A DNA stretch of 10,747 nt. It comes from CAZNQW01 sp964575225. Lineage in GTDB: Bacteria; Chloroflexota; Anaerolineae; JAAYZQ01. The stretch is taken from positions 1-10,747 of the forward strand of contig CAZNQW010000127.1 in the NCBI GenBank assembly GCA_964575225.1, in the 5' to 3' direction. A program made the translations under genes and the position numbers. Of the stretch, positions 1-6,900 are shown piece by piece. The notes under the pieces were generated by a model. It was not told the origin of the DNA and made no database searches. It saw only the letters and a list, made by a program, of their open reading frames with translations. How positions within the stretch are numbered: the stretch's first letter is position 1; every line of letters starts with the position of its first letter.

Positions 1-2
1 AC

Positions 3-677
3 GACGAAGACGGCGTCACTTATCTGGGCTCCTGGTCACCTTTACCGACAATGGATGGTGGCAGCTTCTCGGTGTTCGTAAACAGCTCGGACGGGACTTG
101 CACCGGGTGCCGCCTTGGCTTCTGGATCGACTGGAACCAGAACGGTGATTTCATGGATGCGGGCGAGAGCTATGTGAAGCCGGTTGGCTATGGTGCTAAC
201 ACGGTGAGATTTGACATCCCCTACATGCCGACCTCCCCGCTCCTCTACGCCCGATTCCGGCTCTATGATGGGAACTATATGGGTGACATTTTGCCAACGG
301 GTCTGGTGACCAACGGCGAAGTGGAGGACTATCGGTTCGACATCTCGCCGACGGCGGTGGACCTGCTCTACTTTGAGGCCGAAGGGGCGAAAAAGTCGGT
401 GGTGCTGAGCTGGGCGACGTCCAACGAGATCGACAATGCGGGCTTTAACCTGTACCGGGCCAAGTCTGTGGGCGCGGAGAGGATCAAGCTGAACGAGGAG
501 CTGATCCCAAGCAATGTGTACCCGGGCAGCCCCTCTGGCGCCAGCTATGAGTGGGTGGATGCAACCGTGAAAGGCGCGCGCACCTACTACTATTGGCTGG
601 AGGACGTAGAGTTCGATGGCGACGCGACCCTGCACGGCCCGGTAGACGCGAGGGCGGTGGTCGGGAAGGCCAAATAG
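3..677 (+). CDS. Secreted GEVED-domain protein with C-terminal FN3-like module (5' truncated)
   Basis: The reading frame is open from the window edge, so the true start lies upstream and 224 residues are visible. The first ~115 residues match a GEVED domain: a DEDGV opening, then WIDWNQNGDFMDAGE, YARFRL, and the name-giving NGEVEDYRFDI near its end. These domains are usual in large secreted bacterial surface proteins. From about nt 354 to 671 there is an FN3-like module with LSWATSNEIDNAGFNLYRA and TYYYWLEDVEFDG. The same module recurs in the C25 protease downstream (6922-7224), with roughly half the residues identical by eye. No Thr/Pro linker, membrane anchor or sorting signal follows; the protein ends in GPVDARAVVGKAK. 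The stop lies 29 nt before the preferred start of the S26-type peptidase gene. The role is unknown; a structural or adhesive extracellular protein is likely. The domain calls are firm, the function is not. Confidence 0.85.
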   Translation, partial: DEDGVTYLGSWSPLPTMDGGSFSVFVNSSDGTCTGCRLGFWIDWNQNGDFMDAGESYVKPVGYGANTVRFDIPYMPTSPLLYARFRLYDGNYMGDILPTGLVTNGEVEDYRFDISPTAVDLLYFEAEGAKKSVVLSWATSNEIDNAGFNLYRAKSVGAERIKLNEELIPSNVYPGSPSGASYEWVDATVKGARTYYYWLEDVEFDGDATLHGPVDARAVVGKAK

Positions 678-706
678 GCTCGGCGCCCAAGCGCGACGCC
701 CTTGGG

Positions 707-1270
707 ATGCACCGATACCAAGCTGCTGGGGGTGTGGATAGCAAGGCGGCCCCTTGGGCATCCCCCGGCAGCATTCCGTGCACGTCGGCCGCTTTTGCCG
801 AACTGGGCGGCGAGGTGCTGCGGTCGGGCCGGGCGCTGCGCTTCCGGGCGCAAGGTGGCAGCATGGCGCCGCTGGTGCGCGATGGCGACGTGCTGCTGGT
901 CCGGCCGGTGGAGGCGGGCTCGATCCGAATCGGAGACGTGGTGTTGTGCCGCGTGGGCGACAGCCAGTCGGGCCGGGTGGTGGTCCACCGCATCGTTCGC
1001 AGAGTGAACGGCCCGGAGGGCACGCGCTTTACGGTCCAGGGCGACCAGGTGGCGCAACCGGATGGGACCGTGTCGGCTGCCCAGGTCTATGGCCGGTTGG
1101 CGACCCTGGAGCGAGCGGGAATGCAGATCGACCTGGACGCGCCGGTGATGAAAGCCCTGGGCTGCCTTGCGGGGCTGCGGTCGCGGTGGAAGCTTGGGCA
1201 CAGCAGGGGATTCGGGCTGGCGGGCCGGTTGGCCCGAAAGCTTCCCGGCCTTTCGAGATACCTGGCGTAG
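707..1270 (+). CDS. S24/S26-family signal-peptidase-like protein without visible membrane segment
   Basis: From the ATG at 707 the protein has 187 residues. The core reads GGSMAPLVRDGDVLLV (Ser52), then IGDVVLCR, VVVHRIV (His94) and FTVQGDQ (Asp113). Ser, His and Asp at this spacing resemble the Ser/His type of signal peptidase I (the SipW/ER class) rather than the Ser/Lys type. Unlike exported-protein signal peptidases, no hydrophobic anchor is visible at either end, so it may be cytosolic or peripheral. Short proteins of this type are, from memory, frequent beside PqqD-like and HPr-kinase-like genes. Here it stands 11 nt before the PqqD-like gene, which suggests one operon. A leader-peptide protease role is inferred; a non-catalytic relative is possible. 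The start is uncertain: there is no good Shine-Dalgarno before 707. GTG 734, just after a G-run, is an alternative, and GTG 551 would overlap the preceding gene. Confidence 0.75.
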   Translation: MHRYQAAGGVDSKAAPWASPGSIPCTSAAFAELGGEVLRSGRALRFRAQGGSMAPLVRDGDVLLVRPVEAGSIRIGDVVLCRVGDSQSGRVVVHRIVRRVNGPEGTRFTVQGDQVAQPDGTVSAAQVYGRLATLERAGMQIDLDAPVMKALGCLAGLRSRWKLGHSRGFGLAGRLARKLPGLSRYLA

Positions 1271-1281
1271 AGGAGTGCGTG

Positions 1282-1572
1282 GTGCAGTACATGGACGTGC
1301 GATACGAGAGGAATCCGGACTTTATCTTTCGCCGGATCGTGGACGAGGCGGTGCTTGTGCCCATCCAGCAGGATGTGGCCGATATGGATTGCATCTACAC
1401 CATGAATCCGACCGGCGCCTTTATCTGGGAAAGGCTGGAAAAGCCCGCAACGCCGGCTGAACTTCAGGCGGCGCTGCTGGACGAGTACGAGGCGGACCCT
1501 GGGTCCCTTGCATCGGACCTGAAGAATTTCTTGGATGAGATGGCGGCCATCGGCGCCGTCCGTGAGGCGTAG
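1282..1572 (+). CDS. PqqD-like RiPP recognition protein
   Basis: A 96-residue protein, the usual size for a stand-alone PqqD-like protein. It shows the family pattern: a beta-rich N-terminal half (IFRRIVDEAVLVPI), the central MNPTGAFIWERLEKPATPAEL, then a helical tail ending FLDEMAAIGAVREA. PqqD-like domains bind the leader of a ribosomally made peptide and present it to the modifying enzyme, classically a radical SAM/SPASM protein. That enzyme is encoded 2 nt downstream, and a candidate precursor follows it. The GTG at 1282 was chosen because AGGAG at 1271-1275 lies 6 nt upstream; the in-frame ATG at 1291 is too far from that site. The protein is likely cytosolic and co-translated with the next gene. 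The family assignment is confident; the partner peptide is inferred from context. Confidence 0.88.
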   Translation: MQYMDVRYERNPDFIFRRIVDEAVLVPIQQDVADMDCIYTMNPTGAFIWERLEKPATPAELQAALLDEYEADPGSLASDLKNFLDEMAAIGAVREA

Positions 1573-1574
1573 AC

Positions 1575-2627
1575 GTGGGTTATTCGACCTGCCCGGAGCT
1601 GGATCTGACAGAGTGGGGCGAGGAGCTGCTGGCATCGCTCCAGGGACGCCGCTATCCCCTGGGCGGCACGCTGGAGCTGACGGAGCGCTGCAATCTGGCC
1701 TGCCGGCACTGCTACATCAACCAGCCTGCCGGCAGCCGGGCGGCTCGGGCCCGGGAACTGACGACGGTCCAGGTGAAGGGCATTTTGGACCAGGTGACCG
1801 ACGCGGGCTGCCTGTTCCTGCTGCTGACAGGAGGGGAGCCGCTGCTGCGGCCCGACTTTAGCGACATCTATCGCTACGCCCGCCAGAAGGGGATGATCGT
1901 CAACCTGTTTACCAACGGCACGTTGCTGACGCCCCAGATTGCCGACCTGCTGGCCGCCTCGCGGCCCTTTTCGATTGAGATTAGATCGGAAGAGCGTCGT
2001 GTAGGGAAAGGGTGGTGGTGGGGGGGGGGGNNNNNNNNNNTAGCCTACACTCTTTCCCTACACGACGCTCTTCCGATCTTGTTGCTGACGGTCAACCGCC
2101 ACGAGCTCGATCAGATGCAAACCCTGGCTCAGGAACTCGGCGTGGAGTTTCGCTACGACAGCACGCTGTGGCCCCGTCTCGACGGGGGACAGGATCTGTT
2201 TCAGTACCAACTCCCTCTCGAGGAAGTGATCGCGCTGGATCGCGACGACCCGGAGCGACAGCAGCAGTGGGAAAAGACGGCCGGAAAATTCAGCGGCGGG
2301 TTGGTGCGCGGCGAGTATGTCTATAGCTGCGGCGCGGGGTTGCATACCTTTCACATCGACGGCACCGGCCGGCTGAGCCTGTGTATGATGGCCCGCCGGC
2401 CGGCCTATGACCTTCTGGAAATGGATTTTGGTGAGGCGTGGGAACGCCTGGGCGCGGAGCGGCTGCGCAAGCGACAAACGGACACGCCATGTCGTACGTG
2501 CCTGGTTGGCGGGCTGTGCACCCAGTGTCCGGGCTGGTCGCAGTTGGTGCATGGCGACGACGAGACGCCGGTGGAATTTGTGTGCGAGCTGGGCCGGTTG
2601 CGCGCTGCGCAGTTCCAGCCTACCTAA
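1575..2627 (+). CDS. Radical SAM/SPASM peptide-modifying enzyme, interrupted by adapter and assembly gap
   Basis: The N-terminal part carries the radical SAM cluster motif CNLACRHC (Cys39, Cys43, Cys46) and the GGEP SAM-binding motif at residues 86-89. The C-terminal part has seven cysteines in a SPASM layout, at nt 2328, 2382, 2490, 2499, 2517, 2526 and 2583. The stretch 2328-2382 includes the Gly-x4-Cys pattern, and CRTCLVGGLCTQC forms the CX2CX5CX2C block. SPASM enzymes bind extra 4Fe-4S clusters and install thioether, C-C or similar crosslinks on peptides. Between FSIEI and LLTVNRHEL the reading is not genomic: nt 1983-2079 are adapter, a G-run and Ns, and translate to RSEERRVGKG and SLHDALPI. 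By comparison with relatives remembered, some 40-50 residues of the barrel core are probably missing. The frame continues only because of the placeholder gap length, so the gene is likely intact in the organism. The GTG start lies 2 nt after the PqqD-like stop, with GAGG at 1564-1567. Confidence 0.88.
   Translation: MGYSTCPELDLTEWGEELLASLQGRRYPLGGTLELTERCNLACRHCYINQPAGSRAARARELTTVQVKGILDQVTDAGCLFLLLTGGEPLLRPDFSDIYRYARQKGMIVNLFTNGTLLTPQIADLLAASRPFSIEIRSEERRVGKGWWWGGGXXXXAYTLSLHDALPILLLTVNRHELDQMQTLAQELGVEFRYDSTLWPRLDGGQDLFQYQLPLEEVIALDRDDPERQQQWEKTAGKFSGGLVRGEYVYSCGAGLHTFHIDGTGRLSLCMMARRPAYDLLEMDFGEAWERLGAERLRKRQTDTPCRTCLVGGLCTQCPGWSQLVHGDDETPVEFVCELGRLRAAQFQPT
1983..2079. other. Assembly artefact: Illumina adapter, G-run, 10-N gap, reverse-complement adapter
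   Basis: Nucleotides 1983-2010 begin AGATCGGAAGAGCGTCGTGT, the reverse complement of the Illumina read-1 adapter. They decay into a GGT/G-run at 2011-2030, as expected from no-signal cycles on two-colour instruments. Ten Ns follow at 2031-2040. Nucleotides 2047-2079 are the forward adapter, ACACTCTTTCCCTACACGAC through CTTCCGATCT. The six bases before it (TAGCCT, 2041-2046) equal the last six of the common i5 index TATAGCCT, as I remember it. The block is therefore not genomic. It marks a scaffold join of unknown true length inside the radical SAM gene. The apparent inverted repeat formed by the two adapter copies has no biological meaning. Confidence 0.98.
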
Positions 2628-2654
2628 CGTGTCGAATAGAGGAGAAGAGAACGT

Positions 2655-2825
2655 ATGAAGCCTGAAGAAAAAAAGCACTATGAGGCGCCCGCGGTGACGA
2701 GGGTTCGCTTGACGGTCAAAGAGTCGATCCTGGCAGTGTGTAGTTCAAGCACTACTATCTCACCCCTAGCAGCCGAAGGGGCCTGTGACATAAAAGTGGG
2801 CGGCTGTTATTTTCAGAGTCCATAG
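2655..2825 (+). CDS. Candidate RiPP precursor peptide (56 aa, three Cys)
   Basis: A 56-residue ORF starts at ATG 2655, with AGAGGAG at 2638-2644 ten nt upstream. It lies 27 nt after the radical SAM stop. The N-terminal half is charged and leader-like: MKPEEKKHYEAPAVTRVRL, then TVKESILAVC. The tail, SSSTTISPLAAEGACDIKVG then GCYFQSP, is rich in Ser, Thr and Gly, with Cys29, Cys44 and Cys51. The YEAPAV segment recalls the YxxP leader motif that PqqD-like B1 proteins recognise in lasso-peptide systems. Similar KKxYxxPxV...VLxxC leaders accompany SPASM enzymes in other genomes, from memory. The likely core begins near Cys29; thioether or other radical-made crosslinks are an inference. The size, position, ribosome site and composition all fit a substrate of the upstream enzyme. 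No homologue search was possible. After the TAG stop the same frame stays open to 2999 and begins with another Cys-rich segment. Confidence 0.72.
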   Translation: MKPEEKKHYEAPAVTRVRLTVKESILAVCSSSTTISPLAAEGACDIKVGGCYFQSP

Positions 2826-2989
2826 AATTGTGCTGCCTGGTGCAACGTGTTGGTATGTGAAGGCCTGGGTGCCCTCGGGCCGAAGCAAGCCCTCCCGGTG
2901 GGAAGATATCCTGGACGGAACATGGCCGAGTGCGCGGGTGCGCGCCTCTGGAGGCGGGAATTGAGCCCGGTGGGGAAGAGGGCGCGACG

Positions 2990-3868
2990 GTGGATGTGAT
3001 CCATCTGCGTGTGGCAGGGCTTGGGCTGTGGCTGGATGCCCAAGGCGCGGGGCTGCAGTTCAGCGCCCCAGCCGGGCATGCCCGATTCCTTCAGCCAACG
3101 ACCTCCGAGGGCTGCCAGTCCTCGGAGGTTTGTGGTGAACTGGTCCTCCGGGTTCGGAACTCGGCGCTGCCTGCAGCACCACTGCGGGGTGCGCTGCTCT
3201 TTCGTTGCGAAACCTGGGAGTTGTGGCTGGATAAGGCCGGGCGCTATGTCTTTTTAGCCCAGCGGCAATCGCCCGCGCGCCGGATCGTCGTCGATGGCGG
3301 CTTTACCGCGGGCGAGGTGTTGGGCGACTTTCCCTCGGTGGATGGGCAGGGTTTCTACCCCCTTCAGTTCCTTGACATCAAGCTCTTTGCCAACTGGCTG
3401 GCGGGGTATGGGGATGTGATGCTGCACGCCGCCGGCGTGGCGGTCGATGGGAAAGGGTATTGCTTTGCCGGGCCTGCCGGGGCCGGCAAATCGACGCTGG
3501 CGGCTCAGTTGGCACGGGATCCCCTGGTGACGGTATTGGGCGAGGATCAGGTGGCGCTGCGCTACCTGGATGGGCGGTTTTGGATCTATGGCACCCCCTG
3601 GCACGAGAATCCGGACATGTGCTCGCCGCTGGGCGTGCCGTTGGAAACGCTCTTTATCGTCGATCGGACGGCCCCAGTGGGAATATCGAAGGCGACACCC
3701 CTGGCGGGCGTCGCCTGGCTGATGCAAACGGCCTTTATCCCCTACTACCGCCCGGAGGCGGTGTCGGGCATCCTGGATCGCCTGGCCTTGCTGGCCGAAA
3801 GAGTGCCGTTCTACGCCATCCACTACCCATTGGGAGCGGATGCCCTGGGATTCATCCGGAATATCTGA
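2990..3868 (+). CDS. HPr kinase/phosphorylase-like ATPase of a peptide cluster
   Basis: A 292-residue protein whose C-terminal half resembles the HPr kinase fold. It has LHAAGVAVDGKGYCF, then the Walker A loop GPAGAGKST (Lys167, Ser168 from this start), and VLGEDQVALRYLDGRFWIYG followed by TPWHENPD. The N-terminal ~125 residues are not recognised and are not the standard HPr-kinase N-domain. HPr-kinase-like proteins occur in lasso-peptide clusters, where one family phosphorylates the peptide C-terminal serine. Here it may phosphorylate the precursor (Ser/Thr-rich core, ending QSP) or a partner; this is inference. It is probably not the catabolite-control HprK, since no PTS genes are near. GTG 2990 was chosen because GGGGAAGAGGG at 2972-2982 sits 7 nt upstream. 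GTG 2930 would add 20 residues of unlikely composition, and GTG 2996 is also possible. A 164-nt gap separates it from the peptide gene. Confidence 0.8.
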   Translation: MDVIHLRVAGLGLWLDAQGAGLQFSAPAGHARFLQPTTSEGCQSSEVCGELVLRVRNSALPAAPLRGALLFRCETWELWLDKAGRYVFLAQRQSPARRIVVDGGFTAGEVLGDFPSVDGQGFYPLQFLDIKLFANWLAGYGDVMLHAAGVAVDGKGYCFAGPAGAGKSTLAAQLARDPLVTVLGEDQVALRYLDGRFWIYGTPWHENPDMCSPLGVPLETLFIVDRTAPVGISKATPLAGVAWLMQTAFIPYYRPEAVSGILDRLALLAERVPFYAIHYPLGADALGFIRNI

Positions 3869-3882
3869 GGAAAGAATGTTTC

Positions 3883-3922
3883 ACAGACGTGACAGGGGGT
3901 TTCCAAGATCTGTCACGTCTGT
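3883..3922. repeat. Perfect 13-bp inverted repeat between kinase-like and protease genes
   Basis: ACAGACGTGACAG at 3883-3895 is the exact reverse complement of CTGTCACGTCTGT at 3910-3922, with a 14-nt spacer. It fills most of the 74-nt gap between the kinase-like stop and the protease start and ends five nt before the protease ribosome site (3927-3935). No T-run follows, so it is not a standard intrinsic terminator. It could be an operator, an RNA stem that affects translation or stability, or a dispersed REP-like palindrome. A count of copies in the genome would separate these. Confidence 0.85.
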
Positions 3923-3942
3923 CTATAGGGAAGGATTTTGCC

Positions 3943-6900
3943 ATGCCCTTGCGGCTTGAAAAGGTTCTGTTGTTGATTCTCTTGCTCAGTTTGCTGGCGC
4001 CGGCCGGACTGGCTGCCGGACAAAAACTGGACGACACGGGATGGGGGGATCGCGCCCCGACCCGGGGTGTGCGCTTGCTGTCTTCGACGGACGCCGGGCT
4101 GACCTTTGAAGTGTCCGTGCCGTGGGAGCAGCTGCGGCTCGATCCCGTGACCGAGGGGGGCAAAGAGTATGTGCGCGCCTTGCTGCCGGATTGGTCGACG
4201 AGCGCTGCGCCTGGCGCGCCCGCGCTGCCGCTGTGGACGCAGAGCATCGGCGCGCCCTTTGGGGCGACGCTGAGCGTCGAGGTAGAGCCAGGGACCGCCC
4301 ATAGGTGGGCGTTGGCCGCTCCCATTCTGCCTGCAGCCACGCAGAGGGTGGAATGGCCGTTGCCGGCCGGCCAAGGCGAAATTCCGCCACTACCGGTGTC
4401 GGCCCTTGTGATCCAAGAGGACCCGGCGATCTATGGACGGGATGCGGTCTATCCAGGCCCGCTGGCTGAGGTGGCGAGCGATGGAGTGATGCGCCAGCAG
4501 CGGGTAGCCGGCATCGCGGCTTATCCGGTGCAATACGACCCGGCAACCCAGGAACTGGTGGTCTATGAATCGCTGAGAATTACGGTCGCCTTTGCGGGAT
4601 CGCATCGAGGCGCTCGGGGCCCGGCAGCCGAATCTGCGGCCTATGAAAGGCTGTTGGAGCAGGAGCTGTTGAACTATGATACGGCGCGCCCCTGGCGGCA
4701 GGGTGTTGTGTCGGACGCGAGTTCTCTTGCCCCATCCTCTACGCTGGTCCAGGAGCTGAAGGCTGCCGTACTGGAAATGCCAGAGGCACCCCCGGCGCTT
4801 GGCTGGCGGGTCAAGGTCCGGGATGAGGGCCTGTACAAGCTCTCCTACGCCGAGTTGCAGGCTGCCGGGCTGCCGGTGGATAGCCTGGACCCGCGTACGT
4901 TCCGGCTCTATCATCTAGGCAGCGAGGCTGCCATCTCTGTAGAAGGGGAGGGTGATGGTAGCTTTGACAGCGGCGACCATATCCTCTTCTACGGTCAGGC
5001 CGTGACGTCCAAGTATGCGGCGGACAACGTCTACTGGCTGACCTTTGGCGAGGCCGCAGGCCTGCGTATGACGGTCCGCGATGGGACGCCGACGAACGAA
5101 CAGTCGCCGTCCTACTATGGGGCGCAGCGGACCATGGAGCAGAACAACTACTATGTCCCCGGCGCACCCGGCGACGAGGCCCTGGATCGGTGGTTCTGGG
5201 CCTACGTTTATGCTACCACAGCGGGGGTGCCCAAGAGCTGGAGCTATACGTTTTCGTTGACTGCGCCCTATGCGGCGCCGGGCACACTGACCACGGCCTT
5301 GCTGGGCCGCTTCCAAAACCCGATCAGCCCCGACCACCACGCACAGATCCGGCTGAACGGTAGCCTGATCGCGGACCTCTGGTGGGATGGCATGACCTGG
5401 CAGACGGTGGAGGTTGCCATCCCGGAGGGCTTGCTGGTGGCGGGGGACAATATCCTTCAGATCACCTGCCCCAACGACACGGGGGTGGGCTACGATCTGG
5501 TCTACGTTGACTGGGCTGAGCTCGCGTTCGCCAACACCTTTCTCGCCGAGGGGGATGAGCTGTCGTTTGACTACGAGGACGGCGGCGCCTGGAAGTTCCA
5601 GGTGGATGGGTTCAGCACCAACCAGGTGGCGGTGTACGACGTCACAGATCCAACCCGGGTCGTGCAGATCGAGAATTTGGCCCTGACCGGCACAGGACCC
5701 TACTCCGTGGCGTTCGAGGACACGCTGTCGGCGCCAGTCGACTACTGGGCCACGGCCATTGGCGCCTACCGGACGGTGCAGGCCATCGAACAGGATACGG
5801 CGTCGGATCTGCGGTCCACGGACAATGGCGCCGACTATATCGTGATCGCCCACGGGGATTTTGCCGCTCAGGCGGAGCAATTGCGCAGTTGGCGAGCGTC
5901 GCAGGGGTTGCGAGCCATGGCGGTGGATGTGCAGGACGTGTACGACGAGTTCGGCTATGGAATCGCAGGTGCGGCGCCGATCCGCGATTTCCTGGCCTAT
6001 GCCTACGCCAATTGGGTGGCGCCCGCGCCCTCATTCGTCGTCCTGCTCGGCGACGGGACCTACGATCCCAAGAACTATGCCTACACGCGGGTCAGCTATA
6101 TCCATCCCTACCTGGCCCCGGTCGACCCCTGGATCGGGGAGACGGCCGCCGACAACCGCTACGTGACGCTGGTAGGGGAGGACACCCTTCCAGATATGAT
6201 GTTGGGACGGCTCTCGGTCAACAGCACAGCCGATGCCGCGGCCTTTGTCAACAAGGTCATCGCCTACGAGTCAAGCCCGACGGCCGACTGGCAGGGCCAG
6301 GTGCTGGCTGTAGCCGACAACGGCGATACCGCCGGCAACTTTGCCCAGTTGTCGGAGAACCTCCTGAGCGGCTATCTGCCGGCGCCCTACCAGGCGTCCA
6401 AGGTCTACTATGGCGTTACCCATCCGGTGACAGCGGACGCCCGAGCGGCCATCCAGGCTGGCATTAATGACGGCACGTTGATTGTCAACTACATTGGACA
6501 CGCCGCCACTACCCAATGGGCGGGTGAAGGCCTGTTCCGGGCGGCCGATGTGGCCACACTGACGAATGTCGGCAAGTATCCAGTCGTTTTGGCACTGACC
6601 TGCTGGGAGGGGTATTATATCAACCCTCATGCGCTTACCAGTGGACAGGAGGCGGTTGGAGAAGTTGTGACCCGGGCTGGCGGCAAGGGCGCCGTGGCGA
6701 GCTGGTCACCCACCGGTTTGGGGGTTGCCACTGGGCATGATTTTCTGGACAAGGGCTTTTTCCGGGCCGTATTCGGGGATCCAGATGGCGTCATCAGCCT
6801 GGGGGCGGCGACGGCTGCGGGCAAGCTCAACCTGTGGGCCGCCGGTTATAGCCTCGACCTGCTGGATACCTACCTGCTGTTCGGCGATCCAGCTACGAAA

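Noticed and set aside
551..706. Earlier GTG start of the S26-type peptidase at 551
   Set aside because: It would overlap the preceding gene by 127 nt and add an Arg/Gly-rich segment that is the out-of-frame reading of the FN3-like module.
1983..2079. Inverted repeat around the N gap as terminal repeats of a mobile element
   Set aside because: Both arms are Illumina read-1 adapter sequence, so the symmetry is technical.
2823..2825. TAG in the peptide gene as a pyrrolysine codon
   Set aside because: The MttB-family gene in the window lacks an in-frame TAG and no pyl genes are visible, so a normal stop is simpler.
2922..2999. 25-aa ORF from ATG 2922 as a second precursor
   Set aside because: There is no clear ribosome site, the composition is Arg/Trp-rich, and it overlaps the kinase-like start; it is more likely chance.
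3900..3929. Promoter TTTCCA-N18-TATAGG for the protease
   Set aside because: The -35 match is poor, and the predicted start would fall within or just after the ribosome site.
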